Positions 1-6,457 of a stretch of DNA of 9,752 nt are shown one piece after another; positions within the stretch are counted from its first letter, which is position 1; every line of letters starts with the position of its first letter. Source of the stretch: Dinoroseobacter sp042096155 (GTDB lineage Bacteria > Pseudomonadota > Alphaproteobacteria > Rhodobacterales > Rhodobacteraceae); contig JBELMC010000100.1 in assembly GCA_042096155.1 (NCBI GenBank), positions 1 to 9,752 of the forward strand, read 5' to 3'. The notes below the pieces were generated by a model, which was not told where the DNA came from, did no database searches, and saw only the letters and a list, made by a program, of their open reading frames with translations. Made by a program: the position numbers and the translations under genes.

Positions 1-180
1 AGAAGCGAACATCACAATATCAAGATCGGATAGCGATCTCGTCAGACTGTCATAATCCGTATCTGACACCTTCTTATCGGCATGTATGACGACGGGGCAG
101 CCGTTTTCCGCCCAGTAACGTGCGACTTGCGCTGCGCGGTCCAAATCGGTGTGCACCAGCATCACAAAGCCAAGGCTCAT
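1..180 (-). CDS. GT14-like (Core-2/I-branching type) glycosyltransferase, N-terminal 60 residues only
   Basis: This reading frame starts at an ATG whose bases 178-180 overlap the TGA stop of the upstream glycosyltransferase (ATGA), and it stays open to the left window edge, so the gene is partial. The 60 visible residues begin MSLGFVMLVHT and continue with a CPVVIHADKKV segment. A hydrophobic first strand ending in H-T/C, then a 'VVIHxDKK' strand, is how the bacterial beta-1,6-N-acetylglucosaminyltransferase-like GT14 proteins of roseobacters start, as I remember them. A good Shine-Dalgarno (AAGGA, plus-strand 189-193) lies 8 nt before the ATG. The protein would add a sugar from a nucleotide donor during glycan assembly at the cytoplasmic face. 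The catalytic part lies outside the window, so the family call rests on the N-terminus; another GT-A enzyme is possible. Confidence 0.6.
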   Translation of the reverse strand, partial: MSLGFVMLVHTDLDRAAQVARYWAENGCPVVIHADKKVSDTDYDSLTRSLSDLDIVMFAS

Positions 181-1196
181 GCCCAGTTTCCTTTTGACAT
201 CAGTCCGAGAATTTCCAGCTGTCGCCAATTAATGTACTGTTCGGAAAACTCGTGCCAAAGGTCGGGTTGGCGTTTCTCGAGGTGCTTGGCATAGGCTTTG
301 TATTCCTGAGATTTTCGATAGTGTTGCTGACGGCGTATTTCTTCCTCGCTTTTTTCGACAAATGTATTCAAAAACTTAGGATGGAGCATACAGCCCGAGA
401 TCCGCTCGCCGCCATACTCCAGATATACTTGATTTAGCCCACGCGGCAGCAACATATGCGTGCTGTCGACGTAAGCATAGCTGCGCTTCCATTTGACCAG
501 GGGTGTCTTGTTCAACGCTGGGGCACGCTGAGGCTGATCGGCGAAGAACACACGTGCCCTTGGGCCCCCTTGGATCCACAGGTTACCGTATTTTTCATTC
601 TTTTGTATTTGGTAATTTCCGCTGTCAAACCAACTGGCAATTTCCAACGGATTTTGACCTTCCGCATATTTTTGAGCGTCAATCGGTCCCTTTGGGTACA
701 TATCCAAGAGCATGGCTGGGAACGACCTGACTGACGACGCATCCATCCAGTCCGTGAGCGCCTCCAGAGACCGGGTATCGCAAAATGGATAGACAAGAAA
801 TTCATCCACATCTGCGACCAAAGTCCAGTGGTTGTGGCCATAGGTGCGCTGCAACCAATTCAACCAATCAACTCCGAACCGAGAGCGCCTGTAGCTGGAA
901 GACGTTTGCCATAAGGACACATCGGGCTGGTCAATCAGCCACGCATCTGAATCATCGCTCGACGCGTTATCAACCATCAGGAAGTGATTCACGCCAAGCT
1001 TGCGATAGTACTCAAAGAAATAAGGCAGGCGAATTTGCTCATTCCGCAGAGTCGAGAACAACAAGATATCGTTCTTTCGGATCTGACCCGTGCGATCAGC
1101 CAAAACGGACAATTGTCGACTTTTGCGATAGGCGCGCAGAAGCCAGCGCTTACGTTCCAGTCGAAGCTTATATTGATCTAAAACGCCCAACGCCAC
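177..1196 (-). CDS. Glycosyltransferase family 2 protein (Glyco_tranf_2_4 type)
   Basis: The 339-residue product probably transfers a sugar during capsule or exopolysaccharide assembly at the cytoplasmic membrane face; donor and acceptor cannot be read from the sequence. After a basic N-terminus (1-40) comes the nucleotide-binding part: ILLFSTLRNEQIRLPYF (44-60), HFLMVDNASSDDSD (71-84), and a DVDEF motif (129-133) that supplies the metal-binding DxD. These three elements in this order are typical of the Glyco_tranf_2_4 (PF13704) group. The C-terminus (280-339) is charged and probably helical, with no membrane segment. The start is GTG: an in-frame TAA lies three codons upstream, and AAAGG precedes the GTG by 4 nt. 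The gene follows the GT4 gene after 51 bp and overlaps the next gene by ATGA, so it is likely co-transcribed. Confidence 0.85.
   Translation of the reverse strand: MALGVLDQYKLRLERKRWLLRAYRKSRQLSVLADRTGQIRKNDILLFSTLRNEQIRLPYFFEYYRKLGVNHFLMVDNASSDDSDAWLIDQPDVSLWQTSSSYRRSRFGVDWLNWLQRTYGHNHWTLVADVDEFLVYPFCDTRSLEALTDWMDASSVRSFPAMLLDMYPKGPIDAQKYAEGQNPLEIASWFDSGNYQIQKNEKYGNLWIQGGPRARVFFADQPQRAPALNKTPLVKWKRSYAYVDSTHMLLPRGLNQVYLEYGGERISGCMLHPKFLNTFVEKSEEEIRRQQHYRKSQEYKAYAKHLEKRQPDLWHEFSEQYINWRQLEILGLMSKGNWA
189..193 (-). promoter_or_regulatory. Shine-Dalgarno for the GT14-like gene
   Basis: The minus strand reads AAGGA 8 nt upstream of the ATG at 180-178, inside the last codons of the preceding glycosyltransferase gene. 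It supports the overlapping ATGA start and coupled translation of the two genes. Confidence 0.55.
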
Positions 1197-1247
1197 GCGC
1201 CTTTATCCGTATGCCCCCCGATTTGCACCGAAGGTCCTGTGACTGCC

Positions 1248-2486
1248 CTACCCGTCAGGAAAAACGATGTCGAAATGGCTTTGCCAGTCTGGTGCCACAA
1301 ACATTGGCATCGGAGCGTCAGGCAACGATCCTGCGAGATTTTTATTAATTATTCGCAACCAAGAATACATATCCATAGGGCTGACGTAAACGGGTAAACG
1401 GCCCAGTGTTTCCTTGTATACAGGCAAATCGCCCAAAATTATCGGGCAATTGTGGGTCGCCGCCTCGATCGGCGGCAAACCGGTACCCTCGGCAAAGCTA
1501 GGAAACAAAAGCGCTGTGGATTTTTCGTATAGGGCCGCGATGGCGGCGTCGGATAAACCAGCTGCTTCATGGATATATGTTCCATAAAGAGGCGAGGCTT
1601 CTAGCCGCGCAAAAAAGCTTGGTGGATGCCATCCCCGCGCGCCAGCCAGAACCAAATGAGGCATGTCGAAACCTGCGCGTTCGGTGGCCAATGCCTCCCA
1701 TAGATCGAGCAGCAGTCCATGGTTTTTACGGGGCTCAAGCGTCCCCACGCTCACAAATATCTTCTCTAAGCCTCGTAATTTCTGAGGCAGCGCATGTAAA
1801 TCGGCAGGAACATAATCAACACCAATAGGGGCATGAATGCCAACGGGTACTCGCCCCAGTTGTGCGAGATGACTATCAGCACTGCGCCGCGAGGTCTCGG
1901 TTGGATGGATTACCACATCTGCATGATGCGCAACTGCCGCAATACTCTTACGAAACTTTGGAACCGAGTCAGGACGCATATATTCTGGATAATCCAAAGG
2001 TAACGTATCATGAACTACCACGGCGATTTTCAGTCCTGCGCTTTTACAAGTGGTCAACATATGGCCCGTCAAATTGCTGTGCCCTGTATTCAGGTACCAC
2101 CCTTGTTCCGTCAAATGTCTGGCGATCAAACGCTGCAAGTTCCAACGCGGTACCCTGTCAATGCTCGATGCCCGGATTGTACTTTCAACCGCTGCACGAT
2201 CTGGATTGTTGCGGTGCATGACGCGTGAAACAAAGTCAGGAGCCAGCAATTGTCGCGTATCTTGACAAAGCTCAGCAAAGGCCAAAAGGCCTGTTCGATC
2301 CAATAACAGATAACCCAGGCGAGACGGCACCAAACCCCAAACAGGGCTTTTGCGGCTCAGCAGAAATCTCAGGTAAGCGCGTTCAACGCGGTCAATCCCG
2401 GTCAATGACGCACGCGGCAACCGCGATGCCAGACGAGACAGGTCAAGAAGACATGGCCCAGTTGGCAGATCATTTGCCACTGTCAC
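1248..2486 (-). CDS. GT4 (group 1) glycosyltransferase
   Basis: This 412-residue protein is a GT-B fold retaining glycosyltransferase of family GT4. The N-terminal domain begins with CLLDLSRL (12-19) and SLTGIDRVE (27-35), seen in roseobacter capsule transferases. The C-terminal domain has FVSVGTLEPRKNH (244-256), the donor-site loop, and FPSFAEGTGLPPIEAA (328-343), whose E333 and E341 form the EX7E motif that binds the nucleotide sugar. It is probably cytoplasmic or peripheral, using an activated hexose to extend the glycan. The likely start is GTG at 2486, inside the 3' end of galU (17-bp overlap), with a second in-frame GTG at 2480; no strong Shine-Dalgarno is visible, consistent with coupling to galU translation. 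It ends in TAG. Substrate unknown. Confidence 0.87.
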   Translation of the reverse strand: MTVANDLPTGPCLLDLSRLASRLPRASLTGIDRVERAYLRFLLSRKSPVWGLVPSRLGYLLLDRTGLLAFAELCQDTRQLLAPDFVSRVMHRNNPDRAAVESTIRASSIDRVPRWNLQRLIARHLTEQGWYLNTGHSNLTGHMLTTCKSAGLKIAVVVHDTLPLDYPEYMRPDSVPKFRKSIAAVAHHADVVIHPTETSRRSADSHLAQLGRVPVGIHAPIGVDYVPADLHALPQKLRGLEKIFVSVGTLEPRKNHGLLLDLWEALATERAGFDMPHLVLAGARGWHPPSFFARLEASPLYGTYIHEAAGLSDAAIAALYEKSTALLFPSFAEGTGLPPIEAATHNCPIILGDLPVYKETLGRLPVYVSPMDMYSWLRIINKNLAGSLPDAPMPMFVAPDWQSHFDIVFPDG

Positions 2487-3366
2487 GAACAGCCATAATT
2501 TCGTCTAGGTAAGAGCAAAGCTCTTTGCGTAAATCGGGACGTTCCAGCCCGAATGCAATTGTTGCCTGTAAAAACCCAGCCTTCGAACCGCAATCATACC
2601 GCCGACCCGTGAACCGGAACCCATAGACATCACCGTGATCATGACACTGGTTTGATATTGCGTCGGTTAGCTGAATTTCACCGCCTTCACCTGAAGCTGC
2701 GCCGTCGAGCGCGGTCAGAACGTTTGGCGACAGAATATAACGACCAATTACGGCTAAATTTGACGGCGCAGTACCCAGCTTAGGTTTTTCGACCATGTTG
2801 TGCACCGAAACCATATGGCCCATGTCTTCTTTGATATCGATAATGCCGTAAGCTGAGGTTTGGTCTTCGCTGACCTCCATTGCGGCAACCATATTTCCAC
2901 CAGTTTCTTGGTAGGCTTCGACCATTTGCTTAAGACATCCCGGCTCACCTTGAATGACATCGTCAGGCAGGATCACCGCGAAGGCCTCGTCGCCGATCAA
3001 GCGGCGAGCGCACCATACGGCATGACCTAGACCCAGTGCCCGGGTCTGACGGACATAGGCGATTGCGCCACTGTCCATGTTTGTGGCATCGAGGCTTTTC
3101 AAAAGCTCGGTCTTGCCCCTTTTTCGCAAGCTTTCCGCCAGCGTCGGAGCCTCGTCAAAATAGTCTTCCAATGCCCCTTTGCCGCGCGACGTTACAAAAA
3201 TGAATTCCTCGATCCCGGCCTCACGGGCTTCATCGATTGCATATTGGATCAACGGCCGGTCGATCAGGGTCATAATCTCTTTCGGTACCGACTTGGTCGC
3301 CGGTAAAAACCGCGTACCCAAACCAGCGACGGGGAAAATTGCTTTGGAAACATTGCGGGATGTCAT
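2470..3366 (-). CDS. galU: UTP-glucose-1-phosphate uridylyltransferase
   Basis: GalU makes UDP-glucose from UTP and glucose-1-phosphate, a donor for polysaccharides and a precursor of UDP-galactose and UDP-glucuronate. The protein (298 residues, usual size) has the nucleotidyltransferase signature GLGTRFLPATKSVPKE (15-30), LGLGHAVWCA (111-120), LPDDV (133-137), VEKP (192-195), GEIQLTDAI (229-237) and the GalU hallmark YDCGSKAGF (257-265). I chose ATG at 3366; a TTG at 3381 would add five residues, but homologues begin close to MTxRxVxKA. It is the first gene after a 172-bp non-coding spacer and overlaps the next glycosyltransferase gene by 17 bp. It may be a locus-specific copy beside a housekeeping galU elsewhere; that cannot be judged here. 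Confidence 0.95.
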   Translation of the reverse strand: MTSRNVSKAIFPVAGLGTRFLPATKSVPKEIMTLIDRPLIQYAIDEAREAGIEEFIFVTSRGKGALEDYFDEAPTLAESLRKRGKTELLKSLDATNMDSGAIAYVRQTRALGLGHAVWCARRLIGDEAFAVILPDDVIQGEPGCLKQMVEAYQETGGNMVAAMEVSEDQTSAYGIIDIKEDMGHMVSVHNMVEKPKLGTAPSNLAVIGRYILSPNVLTALDGAASGEGGEIQLTDAISNQCHDHGDVYGFRFTGRRYDCGSKAGFLQATIAFGLERPDLRKELCSYLDEIMAVRDSGK

Positions 3367-3368
3367 TT

Positions 3369-3446
3369 TTCGGTATGCCAAAATTATTTATAAGCTGTGT
3401 GTTGTAGTTCTGTTGAACACCGCAAAGTCTTAAAAACTATACCGAA
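3369..3446 (-). repeat. Inverted repeat in the galU leader
   Basis: TTCGGTAT (plus strand 3369-3376) and its exact reverse complement ATACCGAA (3439-3446) are separated by 62 nt. On the transcript the second arm falls directly before the galU start (AUACCGAAAAAUG), where ribosomes would bind. A neighbouring CATACC (plus strand 3447-3452) could pair with the overlapping GGTATG at 3372-3377 instead. The repeat is exact, but 8 bp with a long loop can arise by chance. Confidence 0.4.
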
Positions 3447-3466
3447 CATACCCAAAAGGCGCTCAT

Positions 3467-3496
3467 CTGATACAGTATCGTAAAGAAATTGGTCAA
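3467..3496 (-). promoter_or_regulatory. Possible promoter upstream of galU
   Basis: The 172-bp spacer (3367-3538) between the GT2 gene and galU is clearly more AT-rich than its neighbours. On the minus strand TTGACC (3496-3491, 5/6 to -35) is followed after 18 nt by TATCAG (3472-3467, 4/6 to -10). The same place holds an 11-bp palindrome, GATACAGTATC (3469-3479), which could be an operator or chance. A second -10-like TTATAAAT lies about 22 nt before the galU ATG. No convincing terminator was seen after the GT2 stop, so read-through is also possible. Confidence 0.3.
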
Positions 3497-3538
3497 ATGC
3501 AAAGACGTTGTAAAATATTTGGAGATAAAAATCACCAT

Positions 3539-4774
3539 TCACAGGAAAATCAGATCGCCAAAGTTCCGAGACAGCGTGCGCATGTTGGTTTCGAGCGCGA
3601 CGCGTCTCTCGCGGCGCATGAACTGAACAAGGGCCGATGACCGGTCCGATCGGCCCCAAATACCGCCCCGATGAACCCAAAACCCACGCGGATCAAACCA
3701 TACGCGATGAAATAGCGTCGAAGGCGACAACTCGAATACAGTCACGACACAACCTCTTTTCGCGGCCTTGATTGCGCGATCAACAGCAATGTCACGCTGC
3801 CAAGGCCAAACGACAAAGGAGACTGCGTCCAGTGTGGAATGGTCCTTGTATAGACGAATGACATCGCGTTGTGCTGTAGGTCGTACCTCAGATGGGATTG
3901 CTACTGGTGCAGCACCGGTCGCCTGATCGAAACTGGCCAGCAGTTTCAGGACATCGCCCGGTGTCAGGCGCCCAGCCTGCATATGCCGCAGAAGCTTGAT
4001 CCGCTGATCAAGCCGAAACTGCTGAAGCGCAAAATCGTGCCGTTTGGAGTCTGCGTGCTTTTTTAAAAACAGCATCAGCGAGTGTGCCATCCGGGCCAGC
4101 GATTTCGGAACATTGTCGCGGTCACGTTGGCCCGTTGGCGCCAAGCCGTGATGTACTTGCGCCCAAGGAACAATCGCAGTGACTGCCCCGGTATGACCCA
4201 AGCGGTAGTTCACATCGCTTTCATCGAGAAAGTACGCAAAGCCTGGGTCAAAACCGCCAATATCCTTTAACACTTGAGTTTGATAGGCGCAGTTCGTACC
4301 GATGACCTCCGGGGTGGTTTCTGAGGTGGCGGTGATATAGCTGATTTGATCGTCAGGTAAATCGAGCGGTACGTGGGCGCCAATGCACGAGACTGTTTCA
4401 CCGCGCCACTGATAGCTGATCCCGTTGCGCGCGCGGACAAAACCACCAACGATCTGGACCCCTGGCGCCTCAAACCCCTGCATCAAACCGCTGAGCCAAT
4501 GGGGCTCTGCCACAGAATCGTCGTCCATGAAGGCTGTGACCTCTCCTTGCGCAACGGCCAGCCCGGCATTGCGCGCCGCAGCAACATTTGGGAAATCAAA
4601 GGGCACAAAGATCGTTTTATTCTGAAGGTCGAGCGCCTTAATTGCAGCGTCCGCCTCAGAATCACCTACGACAATCACCTCGAATGGCGTGTAACTTTGA
4701 AATCGAAGACTTTGTAGCGCTCGGCGCAGAAAGTCACCGCGCCCGGAGCTGAGCACAATGACAGAAACGAGCAT
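3539..4774 (-). CDS. GT2 glycosyltransferase with an extra C-terminal region
   Basis: Residues 1-215 of this 411-residue protein form a GT-A family 2 glycosyltransferase: VSVIVLSSGRGDFLRRAL (3-20), NVAAARNAGLAVAQGEV (63-79), the metal-binding FMDDDS (82-87), GGFDPGFAYFLDESDVNYRL (173-192) with its acidic catalytic-base region, and VHHG (207-210). The remaining half (about 220-411) is not part of the GT-A core. It has a basic linker and then a compact block at 305-375 with alternating hydrophobic strands (AVSFVVWPWQ, GCVVTVFELS) ending in VHRGGIWGR, which I do not recognise. Being next to the kdsB-like gene, it may transfer Kdo or the sugar attached to it, but that is inference. Its ATG abuts the kdsB-like stop (TAGATG) and GGGA lies 9 nt upstream. 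About 172 bp of non-coding DNA follow its TGA. Confidence 0.85.
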   Translation of the reverse strand: MLVSVIVLSSGRGDFLRRALQSLRFQSYTPFEVIVVGDSEADAAIKALDLQNKTIFVPFDFPNVAAARNAGLAVAQGEVTAFMDDDSVAEPHWLSGLMQGFEAPGVQIVGGFVRARNGISYQWRGETVSCIGAHVPLDLPDDQISYITATSETTPEVIGTNCAYQTQVLKDIGGFDPGFAYFLDESDVNYRLGHTGAVTAIVPWAQVHHGLAPTGQRDRDNVPKSLARMAHSLMLFLKKHADSKRHDFALQQFRLDQRIKLLRHMQAGRLTPGDVLKLLASFDQATGAAPVAIPSEVRPTAQRDVIRLYKDHSTLDAVSFVVWPWQRDIAVDRAIKAAKRGCVVTVFELSPSTLFHRVWFDPRGFWVHRGGIWGRSDRSSALVQFMRRERRVALETNMRTLSRNFGDLIFL

Positions 4775-5575
4775 CTAGGGTTGTCCCATTTCGACCAACA
4801 TCGACTCGATCAACGGAACATCCTCAGGGTTGTTAAGTTCCCAGAACACACGTCCTTTGCCATCGACTTCTACACATAGAACGCGGCGATCATTCTCCAT
4901 GAAACGCAACTGCTCCAGCCCTTCAAGGACTTCCAGCGGTCCGATGGAAAACTCAGTATATTTGCGCAAGGCCTCAGGTCGGTACGCATAGACGCCGACA
5001 TGATGAAACACAGGTGTTGGGATATGATCCGCATATTTGCTGCCGGTATAGGGGATCACCTCTTTCGAGAAGTAGAGCGCTGTTTTATCGTTAGAAAAAA
5101 CAGCTGTTGTCCCTCCAACGCGACCTGCCTTTCGGTCCGCCAGAAACCCGTTGAGAGCACGCCCATCACAGCGCAATACGGGTGTCGCAACATCCGCATC
5201 CGGCGTTTGCCGCAAAGCGCGGACAAGATCCTCGACGAACCAAGGCGGGGTCAGGGGTGCGTCTCCTTGCAGGTTTACGACGATCTCTGGCGTCATGCCG
5301 AGACGATTCAAAGCATCAGCGCACCGCTCAGTCCCGTTTGAACACGCTTCTGAGGTCATAACAACCTCGGCGCCGAATGCCTCCGAAGCGTCCCGGATCC
5401 GCGTGTCATCTGTTGCCACAACCACTCGGTCGACCCCTTTGGCAGCGACGGCAGCTTCCCAGGATCTTTGGATCAGAGCCTTGGCCTCGCCAGTCACCCC
5501 GGTCAATGCAACCAAGGGCTTTCCCGGGTAACGGGACGATGCGAAGCGAGCAGGAATCACAACGATGACAGACAT
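4775..5575 (-). CDS. kdsB: KdsB-like CMP-Kdo synthetase (3-deoxy-manno-octulosonate cytidylyltransferase family)
   Basis: The family joins CTP and Kdo to give CMP-Kdo, the donor for LPS core and for the Kdo linker of KpsMT-exported capsules. The 266-residue product has ARFASSRYPGKPL (9-21), VVVATDD (51-57), SNGTERCADAL (79-89), NLQGDAPL (101-108), ALYFSKEVIPY (166-176), HHVGVYAYRPE (191-201) and LEVLEGLEQLR (214-224), all in KdsB order. Two places differ from E. coli KdsB as I recall it: NVQGDEP is NLQGDAP, and the late VDTPEDL is LNNPEDV (247-253), so the usual metal-binding Asp is Asn248. This looks like a roseobacter capsule-locus paralogue that may use Kdo or a related ulosonate. The ATG shares one base with the cysQ stop (TGATG); the TTG just upstream is an unlikely start. 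The stop abuts the GT2 gene. Confidence 0.87.
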   Translation of the reverse strand: MSVIVVIPARFASSRYPGKPLVALTGVTGEAKALIQRSWEAAVAAKGVDRVVVATDDTRIRDASEAFGAEVVMTSEACSNGTERCADALNRLGMTPEIVVNLQGDAPLTPPWFVEDLVRALRQTPDADVATPVLRCDGRALNGFLADRKAGRVGGTTAVFSNDKTALYFSKEVIPYTGSKYADHIPTPVFHHVGVYAYRPEALRKYTEFSIGPLEVLEGLEQLRFMENDRRVLCVEVDGKGRVFWELNNPEDVPLIESMLVEMGQP

Positions 5576-6369
5576 CAAGCAGGTTTCAATTCAATACCAG
5601 GCGCAAAAGCGATGAAGAACGGATTTTCATAGTCCGCTTTGCCATAAACAAAAGGAGAATGATCGTCAAAGCGGACCATCTGTCCCCCTGCACCCCGCAG
5701 AATAGCATCACCTGCTGCGGTATCCCATTCCATCGTACGACCCAAACGTGGGTAAAAATCAGCCTCGCCGGTTGCAACGAGGCAGAACTTCAATGACGAT
5801 CCTGCCGAGGTCATATGTTTGACCGGATATTCTGCGATATAAGCGTCGGTTGCTGCGTCGCGATGAGACTTGCTTGCAACCACCGTCAGGCCCGCTCTAT
5901 CAGGTTCGGCCACGCTGATTTCGGTTGCGATCCCTGGTATATCTAAAGATAATATCCCTTTTTCTTCAACGCTCTTGCCGTCTGGACGGGTATAAAATAA
6001 CCGCCGCCGCGCAGGCGCATATACAACCCCTCGGATGGGGATACCACTTTCGACATAAGCGATGTTTACGGTGAAATCGCCTCGCCTGTTGATAAACTCC
6101 CGCGTACCATCAAGCGGATCAACAATGAAGAAAGCATCGGCAAATTTTGTGTGGCTGGTCGCCTGCTCTTCGGTGACGCACAAAATGTCTGGAAATGCCT
6201 TGGCAAGCCCGGTTGTAATAATCGCATCGGCGGCTTCGTCAGCTGCAGTCACTGGGCTGTCATCAGATTTGAGCCGCACATCAAAATCATCGGCCTCGTA
6301 GATCTCCATGATTTTTGCACCGGCTTGCAATGCAAGCTGCCTTAGAATTGGCATCATTGTCGTGTACAT
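5575..6369 (-). CDS. cysQ: 3'(2'),5'-bisphosphate nucleotidase
   Basis: CysQ hydrolyses 3'-phosphoadenosine 5'-phosphate (PAP) to AMP and phosphate, removing the by-product of PAPS-dependent sulfate reduction or sulfotransfer. The 264-residue protein belongs to the metal-dependent, lithium-sensitive phosphatase (inositol monophosphatase-like) superfamily: SPVTAADEAAD (38-48), VTEEQ (65-69), the metal site DPLDGTREF (84-92), GSSLKFCLVA (190-199, a CysQ marker) and EWDTAAGDA (214-222). All expected acidic metal ligands are present. ATG at 6369 is the earliest start because an in-frame TAA lies three codons upstream; ATGs at 6357 and 6354 are alternatives. It is first in the minus-strand operon and divergent from kpsM. 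Its place beside kdsB and kpsM may mean that the capsule is sulfated, but no sulfotransferase or PAPS-synthesis gene is in view. Confidence 0.93.
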   Translation of the reverse strand: MYTTMMPILRQLALQAGAKIMEIYEADDFDVRLKSDDSPVTAADEAADAIITTGLAKAFPDILCVTEEQATSHTKFADAFFIVDPLDGTREFINRRGDFTVNIAYVESGIPIRGVVYAPARRRLFYTRPDGKSVEEKGILSLDIPGIATEISVAEPDRAGLTVVASKSHRDAATDAYIAEYPVKHMTSAGSSLKFCLVATGEADFYPRLGRTMEWDTAAGDAILRGAGGQMVRFDDHSPFVYGKADYENPFFIAFAPGIELKPA

Positions 6370-6416
6370 TGATTTTTACCATTTGATTTGGGGTGAGGAA
6401 GAAACCGTCTTTGATC

Positions 6417-6425
6417 TGGTATAAT
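6417..6425 (+). promoter_or_regulatory. Extended -10 promoter for kpsM
   Basis: TGGTATAAT combines a perfect TATAAT (6420-6425) with the TGn extension of extended -10 promoters. There is no -35 match at 16-18 nt spacing, as expected for that class. Transcription would start near 6432, about 26 nt before the ATG at 6458. It lies in the 88-bp region between the divergent kpsM and cysQ genes; I found no comparably good promoter for cysQ. Confidence 0.6.
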
Positions 6426-6457
6426 GCCGCAAACCGCAGGTAGACAGGTTTTGCTTT

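Noticed and set aside
785..1348. 187-codon plus-strand open frame
   Set aside because: It is antisense to the Glyco_tranf_2_4 gene and the GT4 3' end, and its composition (Arg, Ser, Thr-rich) looks like a shadow frame with no known motif.
3367..3381. TTG start for galU at 3381, adding five residues
   Set aside because: Homologues begin near the ATG at 3366, and the extra residues lie in the AT-rich leader containing the inverted repeat.
4373..5531. Plus-strand open frames of 113-126 codons opposite the GT2 and kdsB-like genes
   Set aside because: The minus-strand frames carry clear family motifs; the plus-strand products do not.
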